This document shows positions 55,995 to 64,000 of a DNA stretch of 64,000 nucleotides, one piece after another; the first letter of the stretch is position 1; each line of letters starts with the position of its first letter. Source of the DNA: Campylobacter jejuni (GTDB taxonomy: Bacteria; Campylobacterota; Campylobacteria; Campylobacterales; Campylobacteraceae). Location: positions 124,001-188,000 of the forward strand of contig JACRSG010000001.1 of NCBI GenBank assembly GCA_014305285.1. The letters run 5' to 3'. The translations under genes and the position numbers were made by a program. Under the pieces are notes generated by a model. That model worked only from the letters and a program-made list of their open reading frames with translations. It was not told the DNA's origin and ran no database searches.

Positions 55995-57921
55995 TTTCTT
56001 CCTTTGTAAGTCTTTGAGTGACTTTGGCATAAATTTTTGCCATAACTATATCCGCTTCCATAATTTGCACTTCAACACTTTCTAGCAAATTTACGCGCGT
56101 ATCATAAAGGATTATATCAGCCCCTTTGATTTCATCATCTAGTTTAACTATGCAAACTCCATCATTTTGCACAACTAAAGCTTTAAATTTTTTGCCTATA
56201 TTTTTAACTGCCCATCTGGCAAATTTTCTATCCATAAAATCAAAAGCAACCTTATCCGCCTCTCTTTCAAGCGTGCTAAGACTCTCGCAAGTGCTTTCTA
56301 TGTTTAAAAGCAGATAGTTAAAAAGTTTTTCATCGTTTTTTTGTTTGGCTTTTAAAAGCCTGTGTAAAATAAGATCAGAATACCTTCTTATAGGGCTTGT
56401 AAAATGTGAGTATTTATCAAAACCTAAGCCAAAATGTCCTGCATTTACGCTAGAATATTCTGCTTTTTTTTGTGCTTTGATGATGAGTTTATCTACTTCT
56501 GCTCTTAAATTTAACTCATTGGCTAAAGCTTGTATGTCGCGTATGAGTTCAGGAAGATTGGCTTTAAAATTCACATCGATTCCAAGTTCGCGTAATTCAT
56601 TTAAAAGTTTATCGATTTTTCTTGCATCAGCACTTAAGTGATTTCTAAAAACACCTATATCTATAAGTTTTGCAGCGGCTTTATTGGCTAAAAGCATACA
56701 ATCTTCGATTAAATTATGCGAAGGCGTGTCTTTTTCAAAAACTGTGCTTTTTAGGCTAAGCTTTTCATCTAGATTCATTCTTAATTCTTCGGTACGAAAT
56801 TCAAAGGCATTTTTAAGACGCATTTTGCGTAAATTTTTTGTGATTTCAAAAAGCTCATAAAGCCATGAAAGCTCTTTTAAATCAGGTTTTTGCACTAAAA
56901 TTTCATCGACTTCATCGTAATTAAAACGGCGTTTTGAGTTGATAATGCCTTCAAAAAGCTCTTCTTTTATGACTTTATTTTCATGATCGAGTGTGATTTT
57001 AAAACAATACGCTAAGCGATCTAAATGAGGTTTTAAAGAACAGATATTTTCACTCAAAGGGCGAGGTAGCATAGGTATAGCAATATGCGGAAAATAAATA
57101 GAAAATCCACGATTTCTCGCTTCTTTATCTATGGCACTATAGGCATAAACATATTCGCTAACATCAGCAATAGCTATATAAATTTCTCGTTTTTGAGGAT
57201 CAAAATAAATCGCATCATCAAAATCTTTTGCATGTATAGGATCTATGGTGCAAAAAGGTAAGGCTCTTAAATCCATGCGATTTTCATACATACTCGCATC
57301 AACGCTATCGCCGTTTGCTAGGGCTTCTTTGATACAAGCATCGCTAAATTCGTTATTTTTATTAAAAAGGGCTAAGGAAATTTTTTCATCTACGCTTTCA
57401 TCATCGATATGCCCTAAAACTTCTATAATATGGTTGTTTTGATTTTCTATTTTTAGAATTGTCCCTAAAGGCAGTGTTTTTAAGGATTTCTGAGAGGCTT
57501 TTAAGGTGGTGCTTAATCCTGTTTTGATATTCATTCCAAGTACAGCTTCGCCGTATTTTTTGGTAATTACTAAAGAAGTTTCATTAGCTCTTTTTAAAAC
57601 CAAAATCACTTTTGCACTAGGACGTTTTTTCTTTAAAGGTAAAAGCTTTACCGCGATTATATCTTTATAGTTTGCACCTTTTAGGTTTTTATTTTCTATT
57701 AAAAGATCTTTTTTAAAACTTTCATCAAAGCATTGTAAAAAACCTGTGCCTTTGCTTGAAATATCTAGTACTCCAAAGGCAAAGCCATTATTAAGATAGT
57801 ATTTGTTTTTGTGTTCTTTGATGATATGATTGGCTAAAAGCTCTCTTAAAATTTGTTTAAATTCATTGCTTACTTCGTGAGGGCTAATGCCGTAATTTAG
57901 ACTGTTTAAAAATTCTTTCAC
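55987..57921 (-). CDS. rnr: Ribonuclease R (RNB family 3'-5' exoribonuclease)
   Basis: A 644-residue RNase II/R enzyme. The catalytic RNB core is plain: CTIDPIHAKDFDDAIYFDPQ with the metal-binding aspartates, IAIADVSEYVYAYSAIDKEA, YFPHIAIPMLPRPLSENICS, and near the end GFDKYSHFTSPIRRYSDLIL. Cold-shock-type domains precede the core. It is shorter than E. coli RNase R, mainly at the C-terminus, as is usual in Campylobacter. It starts with GTG at 57921. In C. jejuni RNase R is needed for growth at low temperature and adhesion. Confidence 0.92.
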   Translation of the reverse strand: MKEFLNSLNYGISPHEVSNEFKQILRELLANHIIKEHKNKYYLNNGFAFGVLDISSKGTGFLQCFDESFKKDLLIENKNLKGANYKDIIAVKLLPLKKKRPSAKVILVLKRANETSLVITKKYGEAVLGMNIKTGLSTTLKASQKSLKTLPLGTILKIENQNNHIIEVLGHIDDESVDEKISLALFNKNNEFSDACIKEALANGDSVDASMYENRMDLRALPFCTIDPIHAKDFDDAIYFDPQKREIYIAIADVSEYVYAYSAIDKEARNRGFSIYFPHIAIPMLPRPLSENICSLKPHLDRLAYCFKITLDHENKVIKEELFEGIINSKRRFNYDEVDEILVQKPDLKELSWLYELFEITKNLRKMRLKNAFEFRTEELRMNLDEKLSLKSTVFEKDTPSHNLIEDCMLLANKAAAKLIDIGVFRNHLSADARKIDKLLNELRELGIDVNFKANLPELIRDIQALANELNLRAEVDKLIIKAQKKAEYSSVNAGHFGLGFDKYSHFTSPIRRYSDLILHRLLKAKQKNDEKLFNYLLLNIESTCESLSTLEREADKVAFDFMDRKFARWAVKNIGKKFKALVVQNDGVCIVKLDDEIKGADIILYDTRVNLLESVEVQIMEADIVMAKIYAKVTQRLTKEENV

Positions 57922-57995
57922 TTTTGATACTTTATGATTTTTTGCAAAATTTTTACATAAAATTTATAAAAAAAATATGAAATTTATACTTTAAT

Positions 57996-58004
57996 TGCTA
58001 TAAT
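57996..58004 (+). promoter_or_regulatory. Extended -10 promoter of ilvC
   Basis: TGCTATAAT, an extended -10 element with a perfect TATAAT hexamer, lies 36 bases before the ilvC ATG in the divergent rnr/ilvC spacer. A strong ribosome site (AAGGAGTGATT) follows at 58029-58039. Confidence 0.6.
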
Positions 58005-58030
58005 AATACCTTTAATTTTTGAATTTTTAA

Positions 58031-59062
<1,032 letters not shown>

Positions 59063-59065
59063 ACA

Positions 59066-60148
59066 TTGTCGAAGAAAAAATTAGTTCAAATTCAGCGTTA
59101 TTTGATCATAGCTATACTTTTTTTACTTTGTATAGCTTTAGCTTTGGGAATTTTAGTAAAATATCAAAATTCCCAAGATGTTTCTTCTGTTAAGCCCGAT
59201 TATTTTATTGATAAGCAAGAAGATTTAATTTCATTAAATAAAGATCATTATGAAATTGGTATTTTTCAAGAGAATGAGTTTGATAATAATAAATCTGTAA
59301 GTATTTTAGAACAAAAAATTCGAAAAATTGATGATTTAAATACAAGTTTAAATGAACAAAATTTAAGTAATGTAGAGCAGAATTTAAGCTTGGATCAAAA
59401 TCAGAGTTTAGAACAAAATTTTATTCTAAAAGATACAAATTTAACTCAAGATCAAAATTTAACTTTTAATGAAGATATTCATTTAAATAAAATTTCTAAA
59501 AAACCAAAACTTGCTATTATTATCGATGATATGGCAAATGCAAGTCAGACTAGGGGTTTAAAAGCTTTAAATTTAAAGCTAAATCCTTCTTTTTTTCCAG
59601 CAGATAAAAACCATAGTCAAACACCAAAACTTGCTTTAAAATTTGATTTTTATATGGTGCATTTGCCTTTAGCAGCGATTAATTATAATAAACCTGAGCT
59701 TGATACTTTAAATCCAAATGATAGTAAAGAAAGAATTTTGAAAAAAATCAAGCAAATCAAGAAAGATTTTAAGGATGTAAGATATATCAATAATCACACA
59801 GGAAGTTTATTTACAAGCAATGAAGAAGCTATGAGAAAGCTTTATGAGGCTTTAAAAAATCAAAATATATTTTTTGTAGATTCTAAAACCATAGGAAATT
59901 CTAAGGCAAACAAAATAGCCAAAGAGTTAAATGTCCCTTATATACAAAGAGATGTGTTTTTGGATAATAAAGATGAGGTTAATTATGTTAAAAAACAACT
60001 TGAAAGTGCAGTAAAACTTGCACAAAAAAAAGGTTTTGTTATAGCCATAGGACATCCTAGGAAAAATACTTTTAAAGCCTTAGAACAAAGTAAGGATTTA
60101 TTAAAAAGCGTTGAGCTTGTGTATTTGAGTGAAATTTATGGCAAGTGA
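59066..60148 (+). CDS. YibQ-family divergent polysaccharide deacetylase, membrane-anchored
   Basis: A 360-residue protein with an N-terminal membrane anchor (LIIAILFLLCIALALGILV), an asparagine/glutamine/leucine-rich repeat-like linker (about residues 95-145), and a divergent polysaccharide deacetylase domain (KLAIIIDDMANASQTRGLKA; FYMVHLPLAA; YINNHTGSLFTSNEEAMRKL; FVIAIGHPRKNTFKALEQS). The family (DUF610) sits in the periplasm and its substrate is unknown. The start is TTG at 59066. It is co-transcribed with ilvC and overlaps dprA by 11 bases. Confidence 0.82.
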   Translation: MSKKKLVQIQRYLIIAILFLLCIALALGILVKYQNSQDVSSVKPDYFIDKQEDLISLNKDHYEIGIFQENEFDNNKSVSILEQKIRKIDDLNTSLNEQNLSNVEQNLSLDQNQSLEQNFILKDTNLTQDQNLTFNEDIHLNKISKKPKLAIIIDDMANASQTRGLKALNLKLNPSFFPADKNHSQTPKLALKFDFYMVHLPLAAINYNKPELDTLNPNDSKERILKKIKQIKKDFKDVRYINNHTGSLFTSNEEAMRKLYEALKNQNIFFVDSKTIGNSKANKIAKELNVPYIQRDVFLDNKDEVNYVKKQLESAVKLAQKKGFVIAIGHPRKNTFKALEQSKDLLKSVELVYLSEIYGK

Positions 60149-60911
60149 AATTTTGCCTGATAAATTTTTAGAGCTTTTTAAAGATTTAAAAAACCCACCT
60201 AAAAAATTACACTATAAGGGAAATTTATCTTTATTAAAACAAGATAAAATTACCATTATAGGTTCAAGGCGTATGAGTGTTTATACGAAAAATTGTGTTT
60301 TTTCCTTAGCGAATATGCTTAAAAATGCTCATCTTTGCGTGGTAAGTGGTGGCGCTTTGGGTGTGGATATCACCGCAAGTATGGCAGCTATGCCAAATAC
60401 TATAGGTATTTTTGCTAATGGTTTAGATCAAATTTATCCAAGAACTAATGAAAAAATCATCAAACAAATTTATGAAAATGCTTTGGCTTTGAGTGAATAT
60501 GAAGATGATTATTTGCCAAAAAATTATGATTTTTTACTAAGAAATCGTTTGGTTATTGCTTTAAGTAAGGCTGTTGTGGTTGCACAAGCAGATATTAAAA
60601 GTGGTTCTATGCAAAGTGCAAGGCTTGCTTTAGAACTCAATAAGCCTTTGTATGTTTTACCGCAAAGACTAGGAGAAAGCACAGGGACTAATTTACTTCT
60701 AAAGGAAAATAAAGCAAAGTTAATTTGTGATTTTAAGGAATTCGTAAGTGAGTTTGCAAGTATAGATATAAATCAAGATGAATTTTTAGAGTTTTGTAAA
60801 AAAGGCGTGAGTGTTGATGAAGCTTTAAAAATTTATGGACAAAAAGTTTATGAATACGAGCTTGAGGGGAAAATTTCCATAGAGGGGCTTTTTATAAGGG
60901 TTTTAGTATGA
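60138..60911 (+). CDS. dprA: DprA, DNA processing protein for natural transformation
   Basis: A 257-residue Rossmann-fold protein: [79 protein letters not shown] and [20 protein letters not shown] are the DprA/Smf signature blocks. DprA loads RecA onto incoming single-stranded DNA during natural transformation, for which C. jejuni is well known. It lacks the N-terminal SAM-like domain seen in longer homologues. The ATG at 60138 is preferred over GTG at 60129. It overlaps ruvX by four bases. Confidence 0.92.
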   Translation: MASEILPDKFLELFKDLKNPPKKLHYKGNLSLLKQDKITIIGSRRMSVYTKNCVFSLANMLKNAHLCVVSGGALGVDITASMAAMPNTIGIFANGLDQIYPRTNEKIIKQIYENALALSEYEDDYLPKNYDFLLRNRLVIALSKAVVVAQADIKSGSMQSARLALELNKPLYVLPQRLGESTGTNLLLKENKAKLICDFKEFVSEFASIDINQDEFLEFCKKGVSVDEALKIYGQKVYEYELEGKISIEGLFIRVLV

Positions 60912-61291
60912 GAGCTTTGGCTTTAGATGTAGGTTTAAAACGCATAGGCGTAGCGCTTTGTGTAGATAAAAAGATCGCTTTGCCTTTAGATGCAGTTTTA
61001 AGAAAAAATCGTAATCAAGCTGCCAATGAAATCAAAAAATTACTTAAAATACATGAAATTTCTTTACTTATTGTAGGTATTCCCAAAGGTGGATCAAGTG
61101 AAGAAGAAATGACAAGGCGTATTAAGCATTTTATATCTTTGCTTGAATTTGAGAAAGAAATTTGCTTTGTAAATGAAAGTGGGACAAGTAAAGAAGCTTT
61201 AGAATATGGCATAGCAAATACACGCAAAAAAGATGGTAAATTAGACTCTTTAGCTGCTTTTATCATGATAAAGGATTATTTTGCTCTCTAG
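60908..61291 (+). CDS. ruvX: RuvX/YqgF, Holliday-junction resolvase-like nuclease for rRNA maturation
   Basis: A 127-residue RNase H-fold protein: [16 protein letters not shown] (catalytic aspartate), [32 protein letters not shown] and [19 protein letters not shown] (acidic residues of the active site). YqgF takes part in 16S rRNA 5'-end processing in E. coli; a recombination role has also been proposed. Coupled to dprA by a four-base overlap. A decayed methyltransferase gene starts within its last codons. Confidence 0.92.
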   Translation: MRALALDVGLKRIGVALCVDKKIALPLDAVLRKNRNQAANEIKKLLKIHEISLLIVGIPKGGSSEEEMTRRIKHFISLLEFEKEICFVNESGTSKEALEYGIANTRKKDGKLDSLAAFIMIKDYFAL

Positions 61292-61660
61292 AATAGAAAA
61301 ACTTTACACTATATTTTATCTTCTTTTACTCAGGAAAAAATGTTTGTGTATTTGCAAATACTTTAAAAATCAACATTAAAGAATTAGAAGAAGAATTTTT
61401 AAAACAAAATTTAAAATTTAAAAAAATCAATGCTTATTGTTATTTATTTGATGCTAAAGACAAAGCTATCTTAAGTTGCATGAAAGCTTTTAATGAGGTG
61501 CAATTTTATACAAAATTATTCTTCTTATTTGTGTGCTTTAAATTTAGAAGTTAAAGCAGGGCAAAGTGAAGAATTTGCTGAAATTTCAAAATGCAGATGG
61601 ATTTTACCAAGTTTGGATTATGATGGATTTTTTATAGCTAAACTTAGGAAATTATGTTAA
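61281..61660 (+). pseudogene. Decayed RsmB/Sun (NOL1/NOP2)-type RNA cytosine methyltransferase
   Basis: Three pieces of one ancestral protein lie in different frames. First piece: TTG at 61281 ([12 protein letters not shown]). Second: open frame 61339-61554 with CVFANTLKINIKELEEEF. Third: frame 61508-61660 with IQNYSSYLCALNLEVKAGQS followed directly by EEFAEISKCRWILPSLDYDG, then FFIAKL and a stop. The last two frames differ by one base in a T run (61504-61507). The SAM-binding and catalytic-cysteine region that should lie between KAGQS and the C-terminus is missing, so about 130-170 residues were deleted. I recall an intact gene here in the reference strain. Confidence 0.7.
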
Positions 61661-61765
61661 GGAGTAAAATTATTCACATTTAAACATAAATTCATAAAAA
61701 AACTTAAAAAACAATAAATAATTTTTTATTTATTTTAAAGCTTAAACTCCTATTTTTAAGTAGTT
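61661..61765. other. AT-rich non-coding spacer after the pseudogene
   Basis: No gene, RNA gene or clear promoter is seen. The only structure is an AT-only perfect hairpin at 61713-61734 (AATAAATAA, loop TTTT, TTATTTATT), which may be a weak plus-strand terminator or chance in this AT-rich DNA. Confidence 0.4.
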
Positions 61766-61798
61766 TGAAAAGAAAATCACAGCGTGAAAAGGCTGTGA
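61766..61798 (-). terminator. Terminator after msrA
   Basis: A seven-base perfect stem (TCACAGC at 61777-61783, GCTGTGA at 61792-61798, loop of eight) is followed, reading the minus strand, by TTTTCTTTTC. It lies about 40 bases beyond the msrA stop and is one of the few GC-containing hairpins in this spacer. Confidence 0.65.
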
Positions 61799-61835
61799 AT
61801 AAAGTTGAAATTTTTTTAACCTTAAAAAGATGAAA

Positions 61836-62333
61836 TTAGTCTGATTGTATTTTTTGCAGTTTTGGCACAATTACAGCTTGACAATATCCTTGATTAGGAT
61901 TATTCATAAAATAATGTTGATGATAGTTTTCGGCTTTGTAGTAAGTTTGCAATTTTGAAATTTTAGTCACTATTTTTTTACTAAATATTTTTTGCTGTTC
62001 TTCAATGAAATTTTGAGCTAAAATTTTATCTTCTTCATTTTCGTAAAAGATTATTGAGCGATATTGTATGCCAATATCTGCACCTTGTTTATCTATACTT
62101 GTTGGATCGTGAATTTTAAAAAAGAGTGTTAAGATTTCAAGAAGAGAGATTTGTTTTTCATTGTAATTTATTTTGACAACTTCTATATTGCCATCGCCAT
62201 TGCATACACTTTCGTAGTTAGGATTTGGATTTCCTCCGCTATATCCAACTTCAGTATCGACTACACCTTTTAGGCGTTCAAATACGGCTTCAATACACCA
62301 AAAACAACCACCACCTAAAATGATATTTTTCAT
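61836..62333 (-). CDS. msrA: Peptide methionine sulfoxide reductase A
   Basis: Repairs methionine-S-sulfoxide in oxidised proteins. The 165-residue protein has the catalytic [18 protein letters not shown] near the N-terminus, [25 protein letters not shown] and [14 protein letters not shown], and a C-terminal NHQ-type region (ENYHQHYF). The resolving cysteine is in GYCQAV near the end. It is single-gene length without a fused MsrB domain. It is downstream of ppa on the minus strand with a palindrome between. Confidence 0.95.
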   Translation of the reverse strand: MKNIILGGGCFWCIEAVFERLKGVVDTEVGYSGGNPNPNYESVCNGDGNIEVVKINYNEKQISLLEILTLFFKIHDPTSIDKQGADIGIQYRSIIFYENEEDKILAQNFIEEQQKIFSKKIVTKISKLQTYYKAENYHQHYFMNNPNQGYCQAVIVPKLQKIQSD

Positions 62334-62351
62334 TGTAAGTTTTCCTTGAGT

Positions 62352-62371
62352 TTAGCCCTTTAAAGGGCTAA
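62352..62371. repeat. Perfect 20-base palindrome between msrA and ppa
   Basis: TTAGCCC-TTTAAA-GGGCTAA is a perfect palindrome just past the ppa stop and 19 bases before the msrA start. It could form a hairpin with a seven-base stem at the end of the ppa message, but on the minus strand it is not followed by a T run, so it may stabilise the ppa mRNA end, terminate weakly, or be an operator for msrA. Confidence 0.55.
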
Positions 62372-62373
62372 GA

Positions 62374-62892
62374 TTATTTGTAGTTTTTGATTGCTTTTTC
62401 TAAAATTTCAATTGCAACTTTTTCATCTTTGAAATCTTGCACTTTAACCCATTTATTTGGCTCTAAAATTTTATAAGTTTCAAAGAAATTTTTGATTTTA
62501 TTTAAAGTTGCTTGCGGTAAATCTGTGTAAGTTTTTATATTATCATATCTTGCATCTATTTTTGAATTTGGAACCGCAAGAAGTTTTTCATCCATTCCGC
62601 TTTCATCTTCCATGATTAAAACACCGATTAAGCGGCAAGGAATTACGGCTCCAGCTTGGATAGGATATTCATTAAGTACTAAAACATCCACAGGATCGCC
62701 ATCATCAGCTAAAGTGTTAGCGATAAAGCCATAATTTGCTGGGTAAAACATCGCACTAGCCATAACACGATCTACCATGATAGCACCGCTATCTTTATCG
62801 ATTTCGTATTTGATGCTTGAACCATATGGAATTTCGATTACGGCATTGATTTTATTTGGAATATCTCCGATTTTGATTTTACTTAAGTCCAT
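62374..62892 (-). CDS. ppa: Inorganic pyrophosphatase (family I)
   Basis: Hydrolyses pyrophosphate and so drives biosynthetic reactions. The 172-residue protein has VIEIPYGSSIKYEIDKDSGA, YPANYGFIANTLADDGDPVD with the metal-binding D-x-D-P-x-D signature, and VQDFKDEKVAIEILEKAI at the end. It is the usual bacterial length. It follows adk after nine bases with an AAGGAG ribosome site. Confidence 0.96.
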   Translation of the reverse strand: MDLSKIKIGDIPNKINAVIEIPYGSSIKYEIDKDSGAIMVDRVMASAMFYPANYGFIANTLADDGDPVDVLVLNEYPIQAGAVIPCRLIGVLIMEDESGMDEKLLAVPNSKIDARYDNIKTYTDLPQATLNKIKNFFETYKILEPNKWVKVQDFKDEKVAIEILEKAIKNYK

Positions 62893-62901
62893 TTTTTCTC
62901 C

Positions 62902-63480
62902 TTATATACTTTGAATTTTTTTAATCAGTTCTTTCATATCTGCAACAATAGATTCGATAGTACGTTCTCCATCAATGATAAAATGAAGTTTTTTCTTTTG
63001 ATAAAAACCTAAAATTTCATCTAAAGGTTCTGTATAAACTTTCATTCTATTGTAAAATACTTTTTCATTATCATCTGCGCCACGATTTCTGCCTAGAACT
63101 CTTTCTTTGGCAACTTCTTCACTTACTCTTACTTCTATCACACCTTTAAGACAAATTTCATTTTGCTCACTTAAAACCTTGTCAAATTCTAGCATTTGCT
63201 CTACACTTCTTGGATAGCCATCGATGATAATAGTTTTAGTCGGGGCGGTTTTTAGTGCACAAACTATAGTATTTACAACCATATCCAAAGGAACAAGATT
63301 ACCTTTGGAGATAAAACTATCTATAGTTTTTCCAAGCTCGCTCCCACTTGCCACTTCGGCTCTTAAAAGATCGCCTGTTGAATAGTGTGTGATATTTGTC
63401 GCATCCGCTTGTGCAATTAAACTAGCATCGGTAGTTTTTCCACTACCTGGTGCACCTATGATTAAAAACAATTCTTTCAT
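62902..63480 (-). CDS. adk: Adenylate kinase
   Basis: Interconverts AMP, ADP and ATP. The 192-residue short form has the P-loop [22 protein letters not shown]-binding [34 protein letters not shown], and [20 protein letters not shown]. It lacks the long zinc-type lid insertion. The start overlaps the aspS stop by four bases, so aspS-adk-ppa form one unit. Confidence 0.95.
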   Translation of the reverse strand: MKELFLIIGAPGSGKTTDASLIAQADATNITHYSTGDLLRAEVASGSELGKTIDSFISKGNLVPLDMVVNTIVCALKTAPTKTIIIDGYPRSVEQMLEFDKVLSEQNEICLKGVIEVRVSEEVAKERVLGRNRGADDNEKVFYNRMKVYTEPLDEILGFYQKKKLHFIIDGERTIESIVADMKELIKKIQSI

Positions 63481-64000
63481 TTTATATTCTCCCTTAATTT
63501 GATTCCTAATTCTCTCATTGCTTCATTGCTAGCAGGTGATGGTGCATCTGTCATTAAGCATTGTGCTCTTTGAGTTTTTGGAAAGGCTATAACCTCTCTT
63601 ATACTGTTTGCTCCTGTAATTAGCATGATAAGTCTATCAAGTCCTATAGCGATACCTCCATGTGGTGGAGCACCAAAACTTAAAGCATCAAGCAAGAATC
63701 CGAATTTTTCTTTTTGTTGTTCTTCATCGATATTTAAAAGTTTAAATACTTTTTGTTGAATATCGTTTTTATGGATTCTTACACTACCCCCACCTAGCTC
63801 AACGCCATTTAACACCACATCATAAGCGATAGATGAAATTTCTTCTAAATCATTCTCATCAATGTTTTTTGGCATGGTAAAAGGATGGTGTAGTGCAGAA
63901 TAACTTCCATCATCATTTTGCTCAAACATAGGAAAATCAATAACCCATAAGAATTCTAAGGCATTTGGATTTATAAGGTTTAACTCATTGGCTAAGAAAA
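63477..64000 (-). CDS. aspS: Aspartyl-tRNA synthetase, C-terminal part (5' end outside window)
   Basis: The minus-strand frame is open from 64000 to the stop at 63477, so this is the 3' portion of aspS; the ATG at 63929 is internal. Reading in, [20 protein letters not shown] and LHHPFTMP are conserved class II core, [15 protein letters not shown] is motif-2-side sequence, and [20 protein letters not shown] is motif 3. The end LRENIK is normal. In epsilon bacteria it often charges tRNA-Asn as well, working with GatCAB. About 175 of some 580 residues are present. Confidence 0.94.
   Translation of the reverse strand, partial: FLANELNLINPNALEFLWVIDFPMFEQNDDGSYSALHHPFTMPKNIDENDLEEISSIAYDVVLNGVELGGGSVRIHKNDIQQKVFKLLNIDEEQQKEKFGFLLDALSFGAPPHGGIAIGLDRLIMLITGANSIREVIAFPKTQRAQCLMTDAPSPASNEAMRELGIKLRENIK

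Noticed and set aside
61713-61734. AT-only hairpin as a strong terminator
   Set aside because: Consists only of A-T pairs in a very AT-rich spacer; weak stability, so only mentioned within the spacer entry.

Overview
The window is a stretch of a Campylobacter chromosome, almost certainly Campylobacter jejuni. It is very AT-rich and tightly packed with short or overlapping gene junctions. Its gene order matches the C. jejuni core from ribBA to aspS as I remember it, and the Peb4, NudH, IlvC, Ppk2 and PatA/PatB/Ape1 proteins look like the C. jejuni versions. Comparisons with the reference strain are from memory, not from a search. No rRNA, tRNA, CRISPR array, insertion sequence or prophage was recognised.

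Layout. 1-4003 (+): the end of ribBA, yqeY, ilvI-ilvH, lpxD. 3992-7284 (-): queA, tatC, tatB and a HemW-like radical SAM gene. 7385-16344 (+): nudH, lysC, hobA, holB, folP, ligA, a membrane protein, tlyA, ribF, cmoA. The nudH-lysC-hobA-holB-folP order is also known in Helicobacter. 16334-18524 (-): a small lipoprotein, a TRIC/UPF0126 membrane protein, a periplasmic nuclease and nth. 18607-23841 (+): peb4, fba, a MotA/OmpA-type stator pair resembling ZorA/ZorB, and a D-cysteine desulfhydrase-like enzyme. 23833-27596 (-): an NSS transporter, a MOSC protein and dsbD. 27693-34322 (+): ppk2, an M20 amidohydrolase, and the macA-macB-outer membrane factor efflux operon. 34325-38423 (-): the peptidoglycan O-acetylation cluster patA-patB-ape1, and ferritin cft. 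38424-38804 holds a scar of the phosphate transporter operon (a pstB 3' remnant). 38805-43182 (+): a Type IIG restriction-modification gene, a MATE transporter and a YgjP-like metallopeptidase. 43224-50393 (+): an unidentified protein and the hypFBCDEA hydrogenase maturation operon. 50480-54998 (+): a Type III restriction-modification system whose mod gene carries a G10 tract. 55029-57921 (-): holA and rnr. 58040-61291 (+): ilvC, a YibQ-family protein, dprA and ruvX, followed by a decayed RsmB/Sun-type methyltransferase gene. 61836-64000 (-): msrA, ppa, adk and the 3' part of aspS.

Most genes are housekeeping: branched-chain amino acids, lipid A, queuosine, flavin, folate, replication and cell-wall modification. 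The accessory content is concentrated at two restriction-modification loci. One sits on the pst scar next to cft. The other sits between hypA and holA, where I recall the reference strain carries a phase-variable autotransporter. The points most worth a second look are the phase-variable mod gene, the orphan Zorya-like stator pair, the pst deletion scar, an A7 frameshift at the end of the membrane protein gene before tlyA, and the collapsed methyltransferase pseudogene after ruvX.
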